Origin: Vampirovibrio sp.
GTDB lineage: Bacteria > Cyanobacteriota > Vampirovibrionia > Vampirovibrionales > Vampirovibrionaceae
Direction: 5' to 3'
DNA: 42,910 nt
Assembly: GCA_027448865.1 (NCBI GenBank)
Contig: DAIDMR010000082.1
Coordinates: 1-42,910 of the forward strand
How positions within the stretch are numbered: the stretch's first letter is position 1; each line of letters opens with the position of its first letter. The notes beneath the pieces are model-generated. The model was given only the letters and a program-made list of their open reading frames with translations, was not told where the DNA came from and did no database searches. The position numbers and the translations under genes were made by a program. Below, one piece after another: positions 29,042-37,866 of the stretch.

Positions 29042-29512
29042 ATGAAATCAAAGTTAACGCCTCCTCCTCCCCTGATCGCGGTCGATACCCGTGAACAACT
29101 GCCCTACGAGTTCCCGCCTGAATGGGTCACTATCCGCAAAACCCTTCCCTCTGGTGACTATTCATTGGTGGGGTATGAATCGGAATTTGCCATTGAGCGG
29201 AAATCTCAGACTGACTTACTGGGATGTTGGCATACCGATCGCTTTAAACGGGAATTAGAACGCCTTTCAGGGTTTAAAAAGGCATTTCTGGTCATTGAGT
29301 CCACCGTCTGGAAAATAGAACACGACCGTTTTTACAAAGGAAACCCCAAGTCTGTCCTGGGCTTCCTGCAATCAGTCCCTTTGCGGTTCGGGGTTCATGT
29401 CATGTTTTTGGATAGCCGGGAAACAGCCCAGGAATGGGTGAAAGGTGTTATTGGAAAGTTTAACTTGTACTCATTGAACGATAGAAGAGGAAATCATGAA
29501 GCGGAAAAGTAA
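29042..29512 (+). CDS. ERCC4-type nuclease
   Basis: VDTREQLPYEF...LPSGDYSLVGYESEFAIERKSQTDLLGCW matches the ERCC4 active-site pattern. Confidence 0.85.
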   Translation: MKSKLTPPPPLIAVDTREQLPYEFPPEWVTIRKTLPSGDYSLVGYESEFAIERKSQTDLLGCWHTDRFKRELERLSGFKKAFLVIESTVWKIEHDRFYKGNPKSVLGFLQSVPLRFGVHVMFLDSRETAQEWVKGVIGKFNLYSLNDRRGNHEAEK

Positions 29513-29849
29513 TAAGGGTGATAGTGAAATGGGATATGTTGTCATTGCCCTGCTAGTCATTACAGGTTTTTCGACTTGGGAAAGTGGATGTTTTGACCCT
29601 GAGCCAGTAAAGCAAGCTCGTAAAAAGGAAGAGGTCAAGCGTGAAAGACTACGGTGCGAACCTAAATTGGTTTCCAGCACCGGTGGACTGAAGCTGTACC
29701 GGGTAGATGATAACTGTGTTGGAAATTCATACCCTGTTTTTTTCTCCAAAAACGGGACGGAAACAACCCAAAGCTGGACAACCCGATCGGGCAAAATAAC
29801 CCATACCCAATACCGCACTGTTCAAGTGCCAAATGCAATAAGCCAATAA
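29496..29849 (+). CDS. Hypothetical membrane protein
   Basis: 117 aa, one TM; overlaps upstream ORF. Confidence 0.5.
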   Translation: MKRKSNKGDSEMGYVVIALLVITGFSTWESGCFDPEPVKQARKKEEVKRERLRCEPKLVSSTGGLKLYRVDDNCVGNSYPVFFSKNGTETTQSWTTRSGKITHTQYRTVQVPNAISQ

Positions 29850-29870
29850 GCACCAGAAAGCGAGATAGCC

Positions 29871-30242
29871 ATGAATCAAGATAATGTCATCCAACAACCA
29901 GACCCAACGCAAATAACCCTTAGAGGGGCCATTTTGGAACATGCCAAGCGCTTAACTGAGGGAGACCGTAACAAGGTATATGGCGATCCAGACTCGAATA
30001 TGAGTTGTTTTGCTCATCTGGTAGATGCCTACTTGGGAGGGCTTTATTCAGCTGGACGTTCAGGTTTAAACGCTACTGACGGGGCTATGATTCTGGCCCT
30101 GTTAAAAATTTCCCGTGTCGCCGCAAATCAAACTCATTGGGATAGTTACATTGACTTGGCCGCTTACGCTGCAATCGGCGGAGAATGTGCCGGTGTAACC
30201 AAACCAGTAGACCAACTGAGAGAAGGCGGTAAAAATGCTTAG
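29871..30242 (+). CDS. DUF6378-like phage protein
   Basis: ILEHAKRLTEGDRNKVYGDPDSNMSCFAHLVDAYL...WDSYIDLAAYAAIGGE. Confidence 0.6.
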   Translation: MNQDNVIQQPDPTQITLRGAILEHAKRLTEGDRNKVYGDPDSNMSCFAHLVDAYLGGLYSAGRSGLNATDGAMILALLKISRVAANQTHWDSYIDLAAYAAIGGECAGVTKPVDQLREGGKNA

Positions 30243-30729
30243 AACGTTAAAAGAAGGCGCCAAGGCCACCGGTGAAGCATGGCGGGACAACTACCGAACC
30301 CCCGCTTACATTATCGACCGGGTAAATGCGGTATTTCCTGACGGGTGGCTTGACCCCTGCCCGGAAAACCCCTTACCCGGTATGGACGGTTTGGGAATGT
30401 ACAGCTTCCAGAATCGGTATGTGAATCCGCCATTCTCCCAGTACCAGAAATGGGTTGACCACTGGTTATACCAACCGGGTGAACAGATTTGGATATGCCA
30501 CACCAATAATTCATCCGGCTGGTTCAAGCAACTGATGGCTGAGGCTTCCGCCTTATGCCTCCTATTCAAGAGAGTGATTTTCATAGACCCGAGAACCGGG
30601 GAGCCCTGCAAGAATTCCTCTTACGGAAAAAGTCAATCGGTGATTTATGTCGGGGATCGTCCGGAGGTTTTCATTGGGGAATTTTCAAAACTGGGATATT
30701 CGTTTTTGACAAATAAAGGGAATTGCTAA
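30235..30729 (+). CDS. Phage DNA N-6-adenine methyltransferase-like (Dam) protein
   Basis: YRTPAYIIDRVNAVFPDGWLDPCPENP, NRYVNPPFSQYQKWVDHWL. Confidence 0.75.
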   Translation: MLRTLKEGAKATGEAWRDNYRTPAYIIDRVNAVFPDGWLDPCPENPLPGMDGLGMYSFQNRYVNPPFSQYQKWVDHWLYQPGEQIWICHTNNSSGWFKQLMAEASALCLLFKRVIFIDPRTGEPCKNSSYGKSQSVIYVGDRPEVFIGEFSKLGYSFLTNKGNC

Positions 30730-31053
30730 ATGGATCAAAAATACTCCGCTATTCTCAAAATTTCTCCAACTGATGAAAACCTGCGATTCCCGGTTGGCTA
30801 CGAGGAAGTCAATTGGGGTAACAGCCGCGGGCAAGGCAAGCGATCGGGCAGGATGGTTCGGGGAGGCATGGCTGACCCGCCGAGAGGTAAGCGCCGCTAC
30901 ATCCGGTATTTGGCAAACATCCCTGAAGCGATTACACACCCAGAAGATTTTAACGGCTTTCAGGATGAAATGTTTTTGCGTTACTGGCAGTGTCGAAACG
31001 CTGGAGGGACGCACGAGGAGGCTATTTGTTTTGTATTTTTACAGGAGCGATAA
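30730..31053 (+). CDS. Hypothetical phage protein
   Basis: 107 aa, immediately downstream in operon. Confidence 0.5.
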   Translation: MDQKYSAILKISPTDENLRFPVGYEEVNWGNSRGQGKRSGRMVRGGMADPPRGKRRYIRYLANIPEAITHPEDFNGFQDEMFLRYWQCRNAGGTHEEAICFVFLQER

Positions 31054-31055
31054 CT

Positions 31056-31451
31056 ATGAACATTGAAACCATCAAAGCCCTATGCCCGGAGTTTGAGTAT
31101 ATCGAACGCACTTTAAACCGACAGGGGCCAAAGTGCCAAGATTTTTACGAAGGCCATATTCGGGATTTAAAGACGCATGTTTTGAATTTGGGGAAAGCCC
31201 TCGCCGAGGCAAGGCAGGCGCTGGAGTGGAGGCCGATTAGCGAGTATGACGGTGAATCGCTTGCTGTTTTTTGCCTACAGGTTATCAATACCGGAAACGA
31301 GCAAAAACAATGGGACGTGCTTGTCGGAATGCCTGATGCGAGTGGTCAAGTGGTGGCTGTAGATGGCGACGATTTAGGGTGGGGATTAGAAGACGTTGAG
31401 TTCTTTAAGTATGTCACCTTCCCCATCCCGCCAAGCGGCAAGGAGGGCTAG
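31056..31451 (+). CDS. Hypothetical phage protein (DUF551-like core possible)
   Basis: ATG after ACAGGAGCG; contains EWRPISEYDGE. Confidence 0.55.
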   Translation: MNIETIKALCPEFEYIERTLNRQGPKCQDFYEGHIRDLKTHVLNLGKALAEARQALEWRPISEYDGESLAVFCLQVINTGNEQKQWDVLVGMPDASGQVVAVDGDDLGWGLEDVEFFKYVTFPIPPSGKEG

Positions 31452-31455
31452 GCGG

Positions 31456-31668
31456 ATGGCTGACATGGACGCAATTGTTGAAGGCGCTGCAATGGATATA
31501 GCCGATCTGTTTTGGCAGCACATGGAAAAATTTGGAACTCCAAGGGTGTCAATACCGCATAAAGGCTGGCCCGAGCTGGACACTCAAAAAGCCCTCGTGA
31601 AGTTTTTAGACAAATTAAAGAAAGCAGGCAAAAATGATTCATACTTTGATCAAAAAGCACGATCCTAA
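31456..31668 (+). CDS. Small hypothetical protein
   Basis: SD AAGGAGG; MADMDAIVEGAAMDIADLF. Confidence 0.5.
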   Translation: MADMDAIVEGAAMDIADLFWQHMEKFGTPRVSIPHKGWPELDTQKALVKFLDKLKKAGKNDSYFDQKARS

Positions 31669-31963
31669 TATGTATTGGCATAAATGCACGTATGCCATAA
31701 CTTTAATGGTGTGGGAATACTCAAAAATCTTTGAAGTTGAAGTTGGCGGCAATGTGCGGGGTTTTGACTTGTTAGAAACTGCCGTTGGGGTGCTATACAG
31801 CGATTTAGAATCAGATGACGATGGCCGGGCATATATTGAACTCGTAGACCCAGACGGTAACACGCTTTTTTGCGAAGATGATGAAGGTAAAGAAGAGGAC
31901 TGGGTTAAAGAAATGGTGGTTTCTGTTGTTTTACTTAAACAGGAAAAGGATAATTTGCGCTAA
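31634..31963 (+). CDS. Hypothetical protein
   Basis: 109 aa, TAATG coupling to next gene. Confidence 0.5.
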   Translation: MIHTLIKKHDPNMYWHKCTYAITLMVWEYSKIFEVEVGGNVRGFDLLETAVGVLYSDLESDDDGRAYIELVDPDGNTLFCEDDEGKEEDWVKEMVVSVVLLKQEKDNLR

Positions 31964-32580
31964 TGACTAACGAACAAACCCAAGCCGAGAGGCTGGCAAA
32001 AAAGTTTCTGGACACCCACGCCACTATGACCAGTCCTGAATACTCAGGAACGGCCCGCTACGAATCCAACAGAATACAAGTGAATTGGCTTACGGACTTA
32101 ATCACCCAAGCCACCGCCGAGTTGCGGGCGGAGAATGAGCGGTTGGAAAATTTCGGCAAGATTCACGCCAAAGCAGCCGATCACGAAATACTGGCATTAA
32201 GGAAAAAATTAAGTCAGGCGGAAACCGAGCGTGACCAAGCCCAAGCGCAAGTGGCGGCGTTGGTTTCAGATCTTGAGAAAATAAGAGAAGATTTGAGCAA
32301 AGCACCGGCTCAAGGCTACGTTTTTCAAGCTGATGCAAGGGCGCAAATTGCTATCCGTGATTATCAAGCCTCCGCTGAAGCCCACGACGCCAAGGTGCGG
32401 CGGGATGCGATTGAGGAGTGTATTAGGGCGGTACAGGACAAGCATGATGCAATGAAGAAAAACATCATGAGTCCGTCGCCTAGCTCCAGTATGTTTATGG
32501 GTTTCTACAGAGCTATTGACGCCCTCCAATCCCTCCTGCCCGAACCGGCAGAGGCGGATGAGAAAGGCGGTGAAGCGTGA
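31963..32580 (+). CDS. Coiled-coil Ead/Ea22-like phage protein
   Basis: 205 aa with AELRAENERLENF heptads. Confidence 0.55.
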   Translation: MTNEQTQAERLAKKFLDTHATMTSPEYSGTARYESNRIQVNWLTDLITQATAELRAENERLENFGKIHAKAADHEILALRKKLSQAETERDQAQAQVAALVSDLEKIREDLSKAPAQGYVFQADARAQIAIRDYQASAEAHDAKVRRDAIEECIRAVQDKHDAMKKNIMSPSPSSSMFMGFYRAIDALQSLLPEPAEADEKGGEA

Positions 32581-32744
32581 ACATCCCAGACGACATCAAG
32601 GCCGTGGCTAAAGCGGCGGTTGAACTGCATAACGTATGGCATAAAGATTATGACCCGTTTAAAGTCGAGGAGGCCGGATTACGAGTGGCGGCTTCTGTGA
32701 AAGCCCTCTCTCCCGAATCCCGAAAGATGATTGAGGAGGCGTGA
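32577..32744 (+). CDS. Small hypothetical protein
   Basis: GTGA overlap at both ends; MNIPDDIKAVAKAAVELHNVWHKDYDPFKVEEAGLRVAASVKALSPESRKMIEEA*. Confidence 0.55.
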   Translation: MNIPDDIKAVAKAAVELHNVWHKDYDPFKVEEAGLRVAASVKALSPESRKMIEEA

Positions 32745-33022
32745 TGGACAGGCTCATCCCCTTTGTACGCAAAAAGAATTTAAAATCTGTTGAAGATACT
32801 GCGCTAAAGGCGTCAGGCTACCTAGTGGACGCTTTTGTTGATAATCAGGGCGCTGTGGACATGCACGGCATAGAAACAGCACTTGTTGTCATGGTGGCTC
32901 AGTACTTTAAGCACTTAACAAGGGTTAAAGGTAAATCCTTCGCTCTAGACGCTTTTAACCAGTTTGCTGACCATTTAAGAATTACCACTTTAGACTGCAT
33001 CAAGGATAAGGAACCCACCTAA
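32744..33022 (+). CDS. Hypothetical protein
   Basis: TGATG-coupled ORF (track start 32741). Confidence 0.5.
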   Translation: MDRLIPFVRKKNLKSVEDTALKASGYLVDAFVDNQGAVDMHGIETALVVMVAQYFKHLTRVKGKSFALDAFNQFADHLRITTLDCIKDKEPT

Positions 33023-33285
33023 TGACCAAAACTTTTAAATATGTATACGTTGTCAAATATGCGCTTACTACCGGTATTTTTAAGCTGAGAGAGGCCAACA
33101 GGTTTAATGTGGATGTGGGCGTTTGGAGAGGTAAAGGTCACTCGAGGGCCTATCTTGACCGGGAAGTTGCCTTCACCGAGGATGAGGCGCTCCAAAAAGC
33201 AGACGAAATGCGGCGCAAAAAAATAGAATTGCTCAAAAAGCAGATTGCAAGGTTAGAAAAGATGGAATTTGAGGTGAAAGAATGA
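33022..33285 (+). CDS. Hypothetical protein
   Basis: Coupled ORF, 87 aa. Confidence 0.5.
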   Translation: MTKTFKYVYVVKYALTTGIFKLREANRFNVDVGVWRGKGHSRAYLDREVAFTEDEALQKADEMRRKKIELLKKQIARLEKMEFEVKE

Positions 33286-33590
33286 CCCCAGACGAACTAA
33301 AAGCCGAACTCGCCCAGCTGGCCGAGGAAAATGGGAGGTTGCGGGAGGCCTTGGAAATATGCGCCTCTGAAAATGCTGATCTTGTACCAAGCCCTTACTA
33401 TAAAAGCCTCACCATTGGCCGGAAATCGGCATTAGAAGCCCTCCAAACCCCACCAACCCCCGGCCTTGGTGCTGCGATGGTAAGGGCGGTGGAGGCGGTT
33501 AATAGTGACATAGTCAATTACGGAGATTCTTGCGTTCCAAAAAAAACCTTGGAAGCCGTACAAGCCCTGAACGAACTGGAGGGAAAGTGA
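33282..33590 (+). CDS. Coiled-coil hypothetical protein
   Basis: ATGA-coupled ORF; LAEENGRLREALE. Confidence 0.5.
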   Translation: MTPDELKAELAQLAEENGRLREALEICASENADLVPSPYYKSLTIGRKSALEALQTPPTPGLGAAMVRAVEAVNSDIVNYGDSCVPKKTLEAVQALNELEGK

Positions 33591-33826
33591 TGGACGATGT
33601 AATAACAATAATTGGTTATATCGGATTTGGTTTTGTGATGGGGTTTATAACTTGTTTGAAACAATTAGGAGATTTGTCAAACACAATAAACGCCAGTACC
33701 AACAAGCAATCGGAAATTTTTGATGCGTGGACAAAAGCCGTAACAGACATGACAAATGTACTTTTGGCCGGAAACAAAAAGGGAAGGCAAGATAATGAGA
33801 AACCTGAATTCAAAACGCCATTCTGA
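33590..33826 (+). CDS. Small membrane protein
   Basis: TGATG-coupled; MDDVITIIGYIGFGFVMGFITCL. Confidence 0.5.
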   Translation: MDDVITIIGYIGFGFVMGFITCLKQLGDLSNTINASTNKQSEIFDAWTKAVTDMTNVLLAGNKKGRQDNEKPEFKTPF

Positions 33827-34040
33827 CGAAGTTGTTGATTTTCTGTTTGAAGTTGGCTACCAGGTGAACCGGGCCCGGATGAAAAAACGAATGACTCAAG
33901 CACAACTGGCCGAGGCTGTTGGAATTGCCAGGACCTCAATCACCTTGATGGAATCTGGACAAAAAGACACTCCCTTATCCCAGTTGTACCAAGTGGCCAA
34001 GGTTTTACAGATTGACATAAAAACGCTTTTCCAGACGTAA
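33795..34040 (+). CDS. XRE/Cro-type HTH regulator
   Basis: RMKKRMTQAQLAEAVGIARTSITLMESGQKDTPLSQLYQVAKVLQI. Confidence 0.85.
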   Translation: MRNLNSKRHSDEVVDFLFEVGYQVNRARMKKRMTQAQLAEAVGIARTSITLMESGQKDTPLSQLYQVAKVLQIDIKTLFQT

Positions 34041-34052
34041 AAACAACAGTAT

Positions 34053-34087
34053 GGGCGAGTTTTCAGAAACTCAGCCCTTTTCTTTAT
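34053..34087 (+). terminator. Rho-independent terminator
   Basis: GGGCGAGTTT-tcag-AAACTCaGCCC followed by TTTTCTTT. Confidence 0.8.
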
Positions 34088-34138
34088 GTAAATTTTTATC
34101 GGTAAAATAAAAAGGCGCGGAAATACGAGGTATGAGAA

Positions 34139-34417
34139 ATGAGGCCAAGAATTACAACCGGTTCGCTTGCCCGTGAATTGATGCAAATCTTCCCACAGAT
34201 TACCGATGATATGGTACGGAAAGACGCGGAAGACGGCACACTGAAAACATTCCCAAGGTTTAACAATCGTGGCTGGTGGTATGTAGACCCAGACGGTTTG
34301 CCGGAATATATCCACCAAAAAAGCAAAAATCTGGACATCCCAAAAACGGTAATCCGCGAATTGATATTTCGCCTTAACCCACAAATGAATCAGGTCAAAC
34401 TAACGCTTATTGCATAA
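34139..34417 (+). CDS. Hypothetical protein, possible DNA-binding regulator
   Basis: 92 aa with GAGG SD; lies between two terminators. Confidence 0.6.
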   Translation: MRPRITTGSLARELMQIFPQITDDMVRKDAEDGTLKTFPRFNNRGWWYVDPDGLPEYIHQKSKNLDIPKTVIRELIFRLNPQMNQVKLTLIA

Positions 34418-34435
34418 ACCGAGGTGAGATCGAAT

Positions 34436-34461
34436 ACCGGCCAGCGAGCCGGTTTTTTTTT
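34436..34461 (+). terminator. Rho-independent terminator
   Basis: ACCGGC-cagcga-GCCGGT followed by a run of eight or more T. Confidence 0.9.
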
Positions 34462-34556
34462 ACCGCTTTTAAACGCTACTTAAAAAGTCAAATTCTCCAG
34501 ATTTCCAGAAGTTAAAAAACCCAAATACAAAACAGTCATATAGTCACCAGCCTAGT

Positions 34557-34584
34557 TTGTGAGTCGGTCAGAAAAGTGTATTTT
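34557..34584 (+). promoter_or_regulatory. Candidate late promoter
   Basis: TTGTGA - 16 bp - TATTTT downstream of terminator. Confidence 0.35.
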
Positions 34585-34586
34585 GC

Positions 34587-34748
34587 CCCGGTGAAAATTG
34601 ATAACCTGATTCCATAACTGAGCCAGGGCGACTGGCAAACAACCATTTACCGGGTGCTAGTATTTTCGGTCAAGCCGGGAAGAATGAGGAACGTATTTGG
34701 GGATTCCGTGCGGTAACGCAAACCTCGGAGAAAGGGTTCAGCCTAACT
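34587..34748 (+). ncRNA. Candidate structured leader RNA
   Basis: CCCGGT/ACCGGG closing helix around GCCAG-ggcga-CTGGC; TGCG-GTAA-CGCA with GNRA-type loop. Confidence 0.35.
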
Positions 34749-35129
34749 ATGCTCACACTTGAACACAAACTGGAATGTGCCTCTTGCAAGAACGCTTTCC
34801 CTCCGTGCAACACTTACCGCCTGTCCTCAAATGATGAGTGTTACCGTTACCAGTTGTTTATGGATGGCATTTGCCCCCAGTGCCAAGGAGACGTATTGGC
34901 CTGGGTTGGTCTGGACGCCAAAGGGAACGGGAAAAACTATTTTCCTATCTCCCGAAAGCACTCCCGCAAATGGTACGACCGCCTTGATAGCGACCTCAAA
35001 AAACACAGAGCCGATTTTAAAATTGACCGTAAAAAACACTCAAGTTATCGGTGTGAAAACGTAACAGGCTCCGTTTACGATGTGCGCTCTGGCAAATACG
35101 CTTATCGGGACAACATTCCCGTCCGCTAA
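34749..35129 (+). CDS. Zinc-ribbon-like hypothetical protein
   Basis: ECASCKNAFPPC...ICPQCQGD. Confidence 0.6.
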   Translation: MLTLEHKLECASCKNAFPPCNTYRLSSNDECYRYQLFMDGICPQCQGDVLAWVGLDAKGNGKNYFPISRKHSRKWYDRLDSDLKKHRADFKIDRKKHSSYRCENVTGSVYDVRSGKYAYRDNIPVR

Positions 35130-35248
35130 ATAGATATGGATTGCATGCTAACATCGGCAACCTGTTTACAGACTTAACCGTCCATCGGTAAGTTTGTTTT
35201 GCGGTGTGACGCCCAGGAGAGACTGGGTTAAACCTCATTTCAACGCAC

Positions 35249-35304
35249 TCACCCCAGCTTTTACCAATCCCAACCGGACCGGTAAATCTGGGGTGAAATT
35301 TTTT
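35249..35304 (+). terminator. Terminator-like long hairpin upstream of terS
   Basis: TCACCCCAG/CTGGGGTGA (35249-35257/35288-35296), inner TTTACC/GGTAAA, then T6. Confidence 0.75.
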
Positions 35305-35332
35305 ACTCATTGCCCGGAGGCTTGGATTTTGC

Positions 35333-35989
35333 GTGACCTTATCCGAAAAACAACGCCGCTTTGTAGATGAGTATCTTATTGACTTAAACGGCACTCAGGC
35401 AGCTATTAGAGCCGGGTACAGTCCCCGGACAGCCAATGAGCAAGCCGCCAGACTGTTAGCTAAAGTCAGTATACAAACTGAAGTAAAACGACTAAAAGCC
35501 ATTAAGGCGGAAGAGAACAAAGTAACAGCCGACCGAATCATTGAAGAACTGGCGTTAATCGCCTTTGCGGATATGGCCGATTTTGCCAGTGTGAATGATG
35601 ATGGCGCCATTCAGTTCAAACGGTTTGACCAGATTCCCCAGAGTGGCACTAGAATCATTAAAAAAATCAAAGAGTCGGTTACAACACTCTCAAAGGGTGA
35701 CGATTGCACTGTCATCCAGACAAAGCCACAGCTTGAGCTTCACGACAAAATGAAAGCCCTTGAGCTACTGGGCAAGCATTTTGGCCTATTTAACGACAAG
35801 AAGCCAGAAGCGCCGGAAGCAGGGCCGGATCCGTTACTGGATGCGATTGGGGATTCAGCGGCTAGCGATTGGTCAGAACCAGAGGATGAGCCAGACAATG
35901 AGCTTACCGAGCCCGAGCCATCATCCCCAGCCGTTGAAACTCCTGCCGAAGCCGGAACGGAAAAAACCGAAGGTAGTCCCCTTTTCTAG
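35333..35989 (+). CDS. Terminase small subunit
   Basis: LSEKQRRFVDEYLIDLNGTQAAIRAGYSPRTANEQAARLLA; GTG start. Confidence 0.9.
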   Translation: MTLSEKQRRFVDEYLIDLNGTQAAIRAGYSPRTANEQAARLLAKVSIQTEVKRLKAIKAEENKVTADRIIEELALIAFADMADFASVNDDGAIQFKRFDQIPQSGTRIIKKIKESVTTLSKGDDCTVIQTKPQLELHDKMKALELLGKHFGLFNDKKPEAPEAGPDPLLDAIGDSAASDWSEPEDEPDNELTEPEPSSPAVETPAEAGTEKTEGSPLF

Positions 35990-37220
35990 GAAGCAGCGCC
36001 AGTTGATGAACTGGTGGCATCCTAACAGCCCGGTTTGTGAGTCAGACGGAATTATTGCGGATGGGTCAATCCGGGCGGGTAAAACCTTCCCCATGTCCAT
36101 CAGCTTTATCGAGTGGGCTTTCTTTTACTTTGAGGACGAAGCCTTTGCGATATGCGGTAAAACGGTTGGTTCTGTACGCCGGAATATTTTATTTTGGCTA
36201 TTGCCGCTCCTCAAAAAGCGGGGATATACCATCGTTGAGAAGCGAAGCGGGAGCGAAAACTACTTTGACGCTACGAAAAACGGTAAGACCAATCGGTTTT
36301 ACATTTTCGGTGGAAGGGATGAATCTTCCCAAGACTTAATCCAGGGTTTAACACTGGCCGGTGTTTTACTGGACGAAGTGGCGTTAATGCCGGAATCGTT
36401 TGTTAACCAGGCAACGGGCCGGTGTTCTGTTGAGGGCGCCAAGTTTTGGTTTAACTGCAACCCGGGCTCTCCGTCCCACTGGTTTAAAACCAAATGGCTG
36501 GACGTTCACCGGGACAAAAACCTTTTACACCTCCATTTTGTAATGACAGATAACCCTAGCTTGACCGAGAGGACACGCAAACGTTATCAGTCGATGTATT
36601 CCGGGGTGTTCTTTAAGCGCTTCATCCTGGGCCTGTGGGTCATGGCTGAGGGCGCAATCTATGACATGTTTGGCGATGCCAATCAGTACGACACCATCCC
36701 ACTGGATGAGCATACCTGGTTAAACGCCACCCATTACATCAACGTGGACTATGGCACACAGAACGCCTGTGTGTTCCAGCACATGATTGATGACGGCGAA
36801 AACCTGTGGATTGAAGAGGAATACTATTACAGCGGGCGGGACAAAGGTATACAGAAAACCGATTCCCAGTATGCCGATGACCTTGAGGCCTTCATTGGCC
36901 AAAAGCCAGTTTCGTTCGTGATTGTTGACCCTTCAGCGGCCAGCTTTAAGGCTGAGTTGCGGAATCGGGGCATCTTAACCAAGGATGCCGATAACGACGT
37001 GCTGGACGGTATTCGCTTAACGTCTACCCTGCTGAGCCTGAACATCCTCCGTATAAACCGCCGGTGTAAAAACACCATTCGGGAGATACAAAGCTACGTT
37101 TGGGATCCGAAACCCACTGAGAGAGGTAAGGAACAGCCGTTAAAACGGGATGACCACGGGCCGGATGCTTTGAGATACGGAGTAAAAACCATCTTTAAAG
37201 AGTGGAGATTGGCGGCATGA
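35760..37220 (+). CDS. Terminase large subunit (true start uncertain, likely in 35886-36003)
   Basis: DGSIRAGKTFPMSISFIEWAF Walker A-like, LTLAGVLLDEVALMPESFVNQ Walker B, nuclease domain INVDYGT...VIVDPSA...DHGPDALRYG. Confidence 0.9.
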   Translation: MSYWASILAYLTTRSQKRRKQGRIRYWMRLGIQRLAIGQNQRMSQTMSLPSPSHHPQPLKLLPKPERKKPKVVPFSRKQRQLMNWWHPNSPVCESDGIIADGSIRAGKTFPMSISFIEWAFFYFEDEAFAICGKTVGSVRRNILFWLLPLLKKRGYTIVEKRSGSENYFDATKNGKTNRFYIFGGRDESSQDLIQGLTLAGVLLDEVALMPESFVNQATGRCSVEGAKFWFNCNPGSPSHWFKTKWLDVHRDKNLLHLHFVMTDNPSLTERTRKRYQSMYSGVFFKRFILGLWVMAEGAIYDMFGDANQYDTIPLDEHTWLNATHYINVDYGTQNACVFQHMIDDGENLWIEEEYYYSGRDKGIQKTDSQYADDLEAFIGQKPVSFVIVDPSAASFKAELRNRGILTKDADNDVLDGIRLTSTLLSLNILRINRRCKNTIREIQSYVWDPKPTERGKEQPLKRDDHGPDALRYGVKTIFKEWRLAA

Positions 37221-37285
37221 CGGAAACCCTGTTAGTTGATGTTATAGGCCGCCTCATCCGCTGGCTGAATGGAGATTTTTCCTGA
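37217..37285 (+). CDS. Candidate 22-aa micro-ORF coupled to TerL and next gene
   Basis: MTETLLVDVIGRLIRWLNGDFS*; ATGA overlap upstream and TGATG overlap downstream. Confidence 0.4.
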   Translation: MTETLLVDVIGRLIRWLNGDFS

Positions 37286-37866
37286 TGCCCTCCCCGGAAT
37301 TGATTATTTTCGGATGCTCTCCGTTCATTAACCAGGTGGATATCCCGCCGTTACTGGAACGGTATGACACCATCGGGATTAACAATTTCGCCCGGTATTA
37401 TCCGGTTGATGTTGTTTTCTCGTTTGATGACCGTATACCCGGGCACAGGGCGCTGCATGCTTTTGTTCCGAATTATTTAGCCAAGGATGGGGAAATCCCT
37501 TATATTCCCGTTTCTTCAGACAGCCCATTGCAGGGATGGCAGAGGGAAAAAGGTGTTGTAAAACTTGGCTTTAAGCATTTCACTGTCTCCCTTGCCGTTA
37601 ACTGGGCCTTACTCAAGGGATATAAAAAGATTTATCTGATTGGGGTTGACCACGTTGAGACAGTTACCAGCTTTACCGACTTTGACGGCACCTATCATCC
37701 AGCCGAATTGACCCAAGACGCCCACCGGGGACTAAAACAGTTTATCTACCGGTGCGCGGAACAATGTGAAATCTACCAGTGCAACCCAGCGGTCAGAGAC
37801 TTTTGGGAATTGCCGTTTAAGGATGTGAGCGATTTATATGCCAAAGAAGAGAAAACACCGGGATAG
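37285..37866 (+). CDS. Rossmann-like hypothetical protein in packaging module (DUF115/glycosyltransferase-like appearance)
   Basis: LIIFGCSPFINQVDIPPLLERYDTIGINNFARYYPVDVVFSFDDR; KKIYLIGVDHVE. Confidence 0.5.
   Translation: MPSPELIIFGCSPFINQVDIPPLLERYDTIGINNFARYYPVDVVFSFDDRIPGHRALHAFVPNYLAKDGEIPYIPVSSDSPLQGWQREKGVVKLGFKHFTVSLAVNWALLKGYKKIYLIGVDHVETVTSFTDFDGTYHPAELTQDAHRGLKQFIYRCAEQCEIYQCNPAVRDFWELPFKDVSDLYAKEEKTPG

Noticed and set aside
34620-34740. Resemblance to a c-di-GMP riboswitch (GGCAAAC ... CGCAAACC)
   Set aside because: Spacing between the two elements (about 75 nt) and the P2/P3 layout do not fit the GEMM consensus
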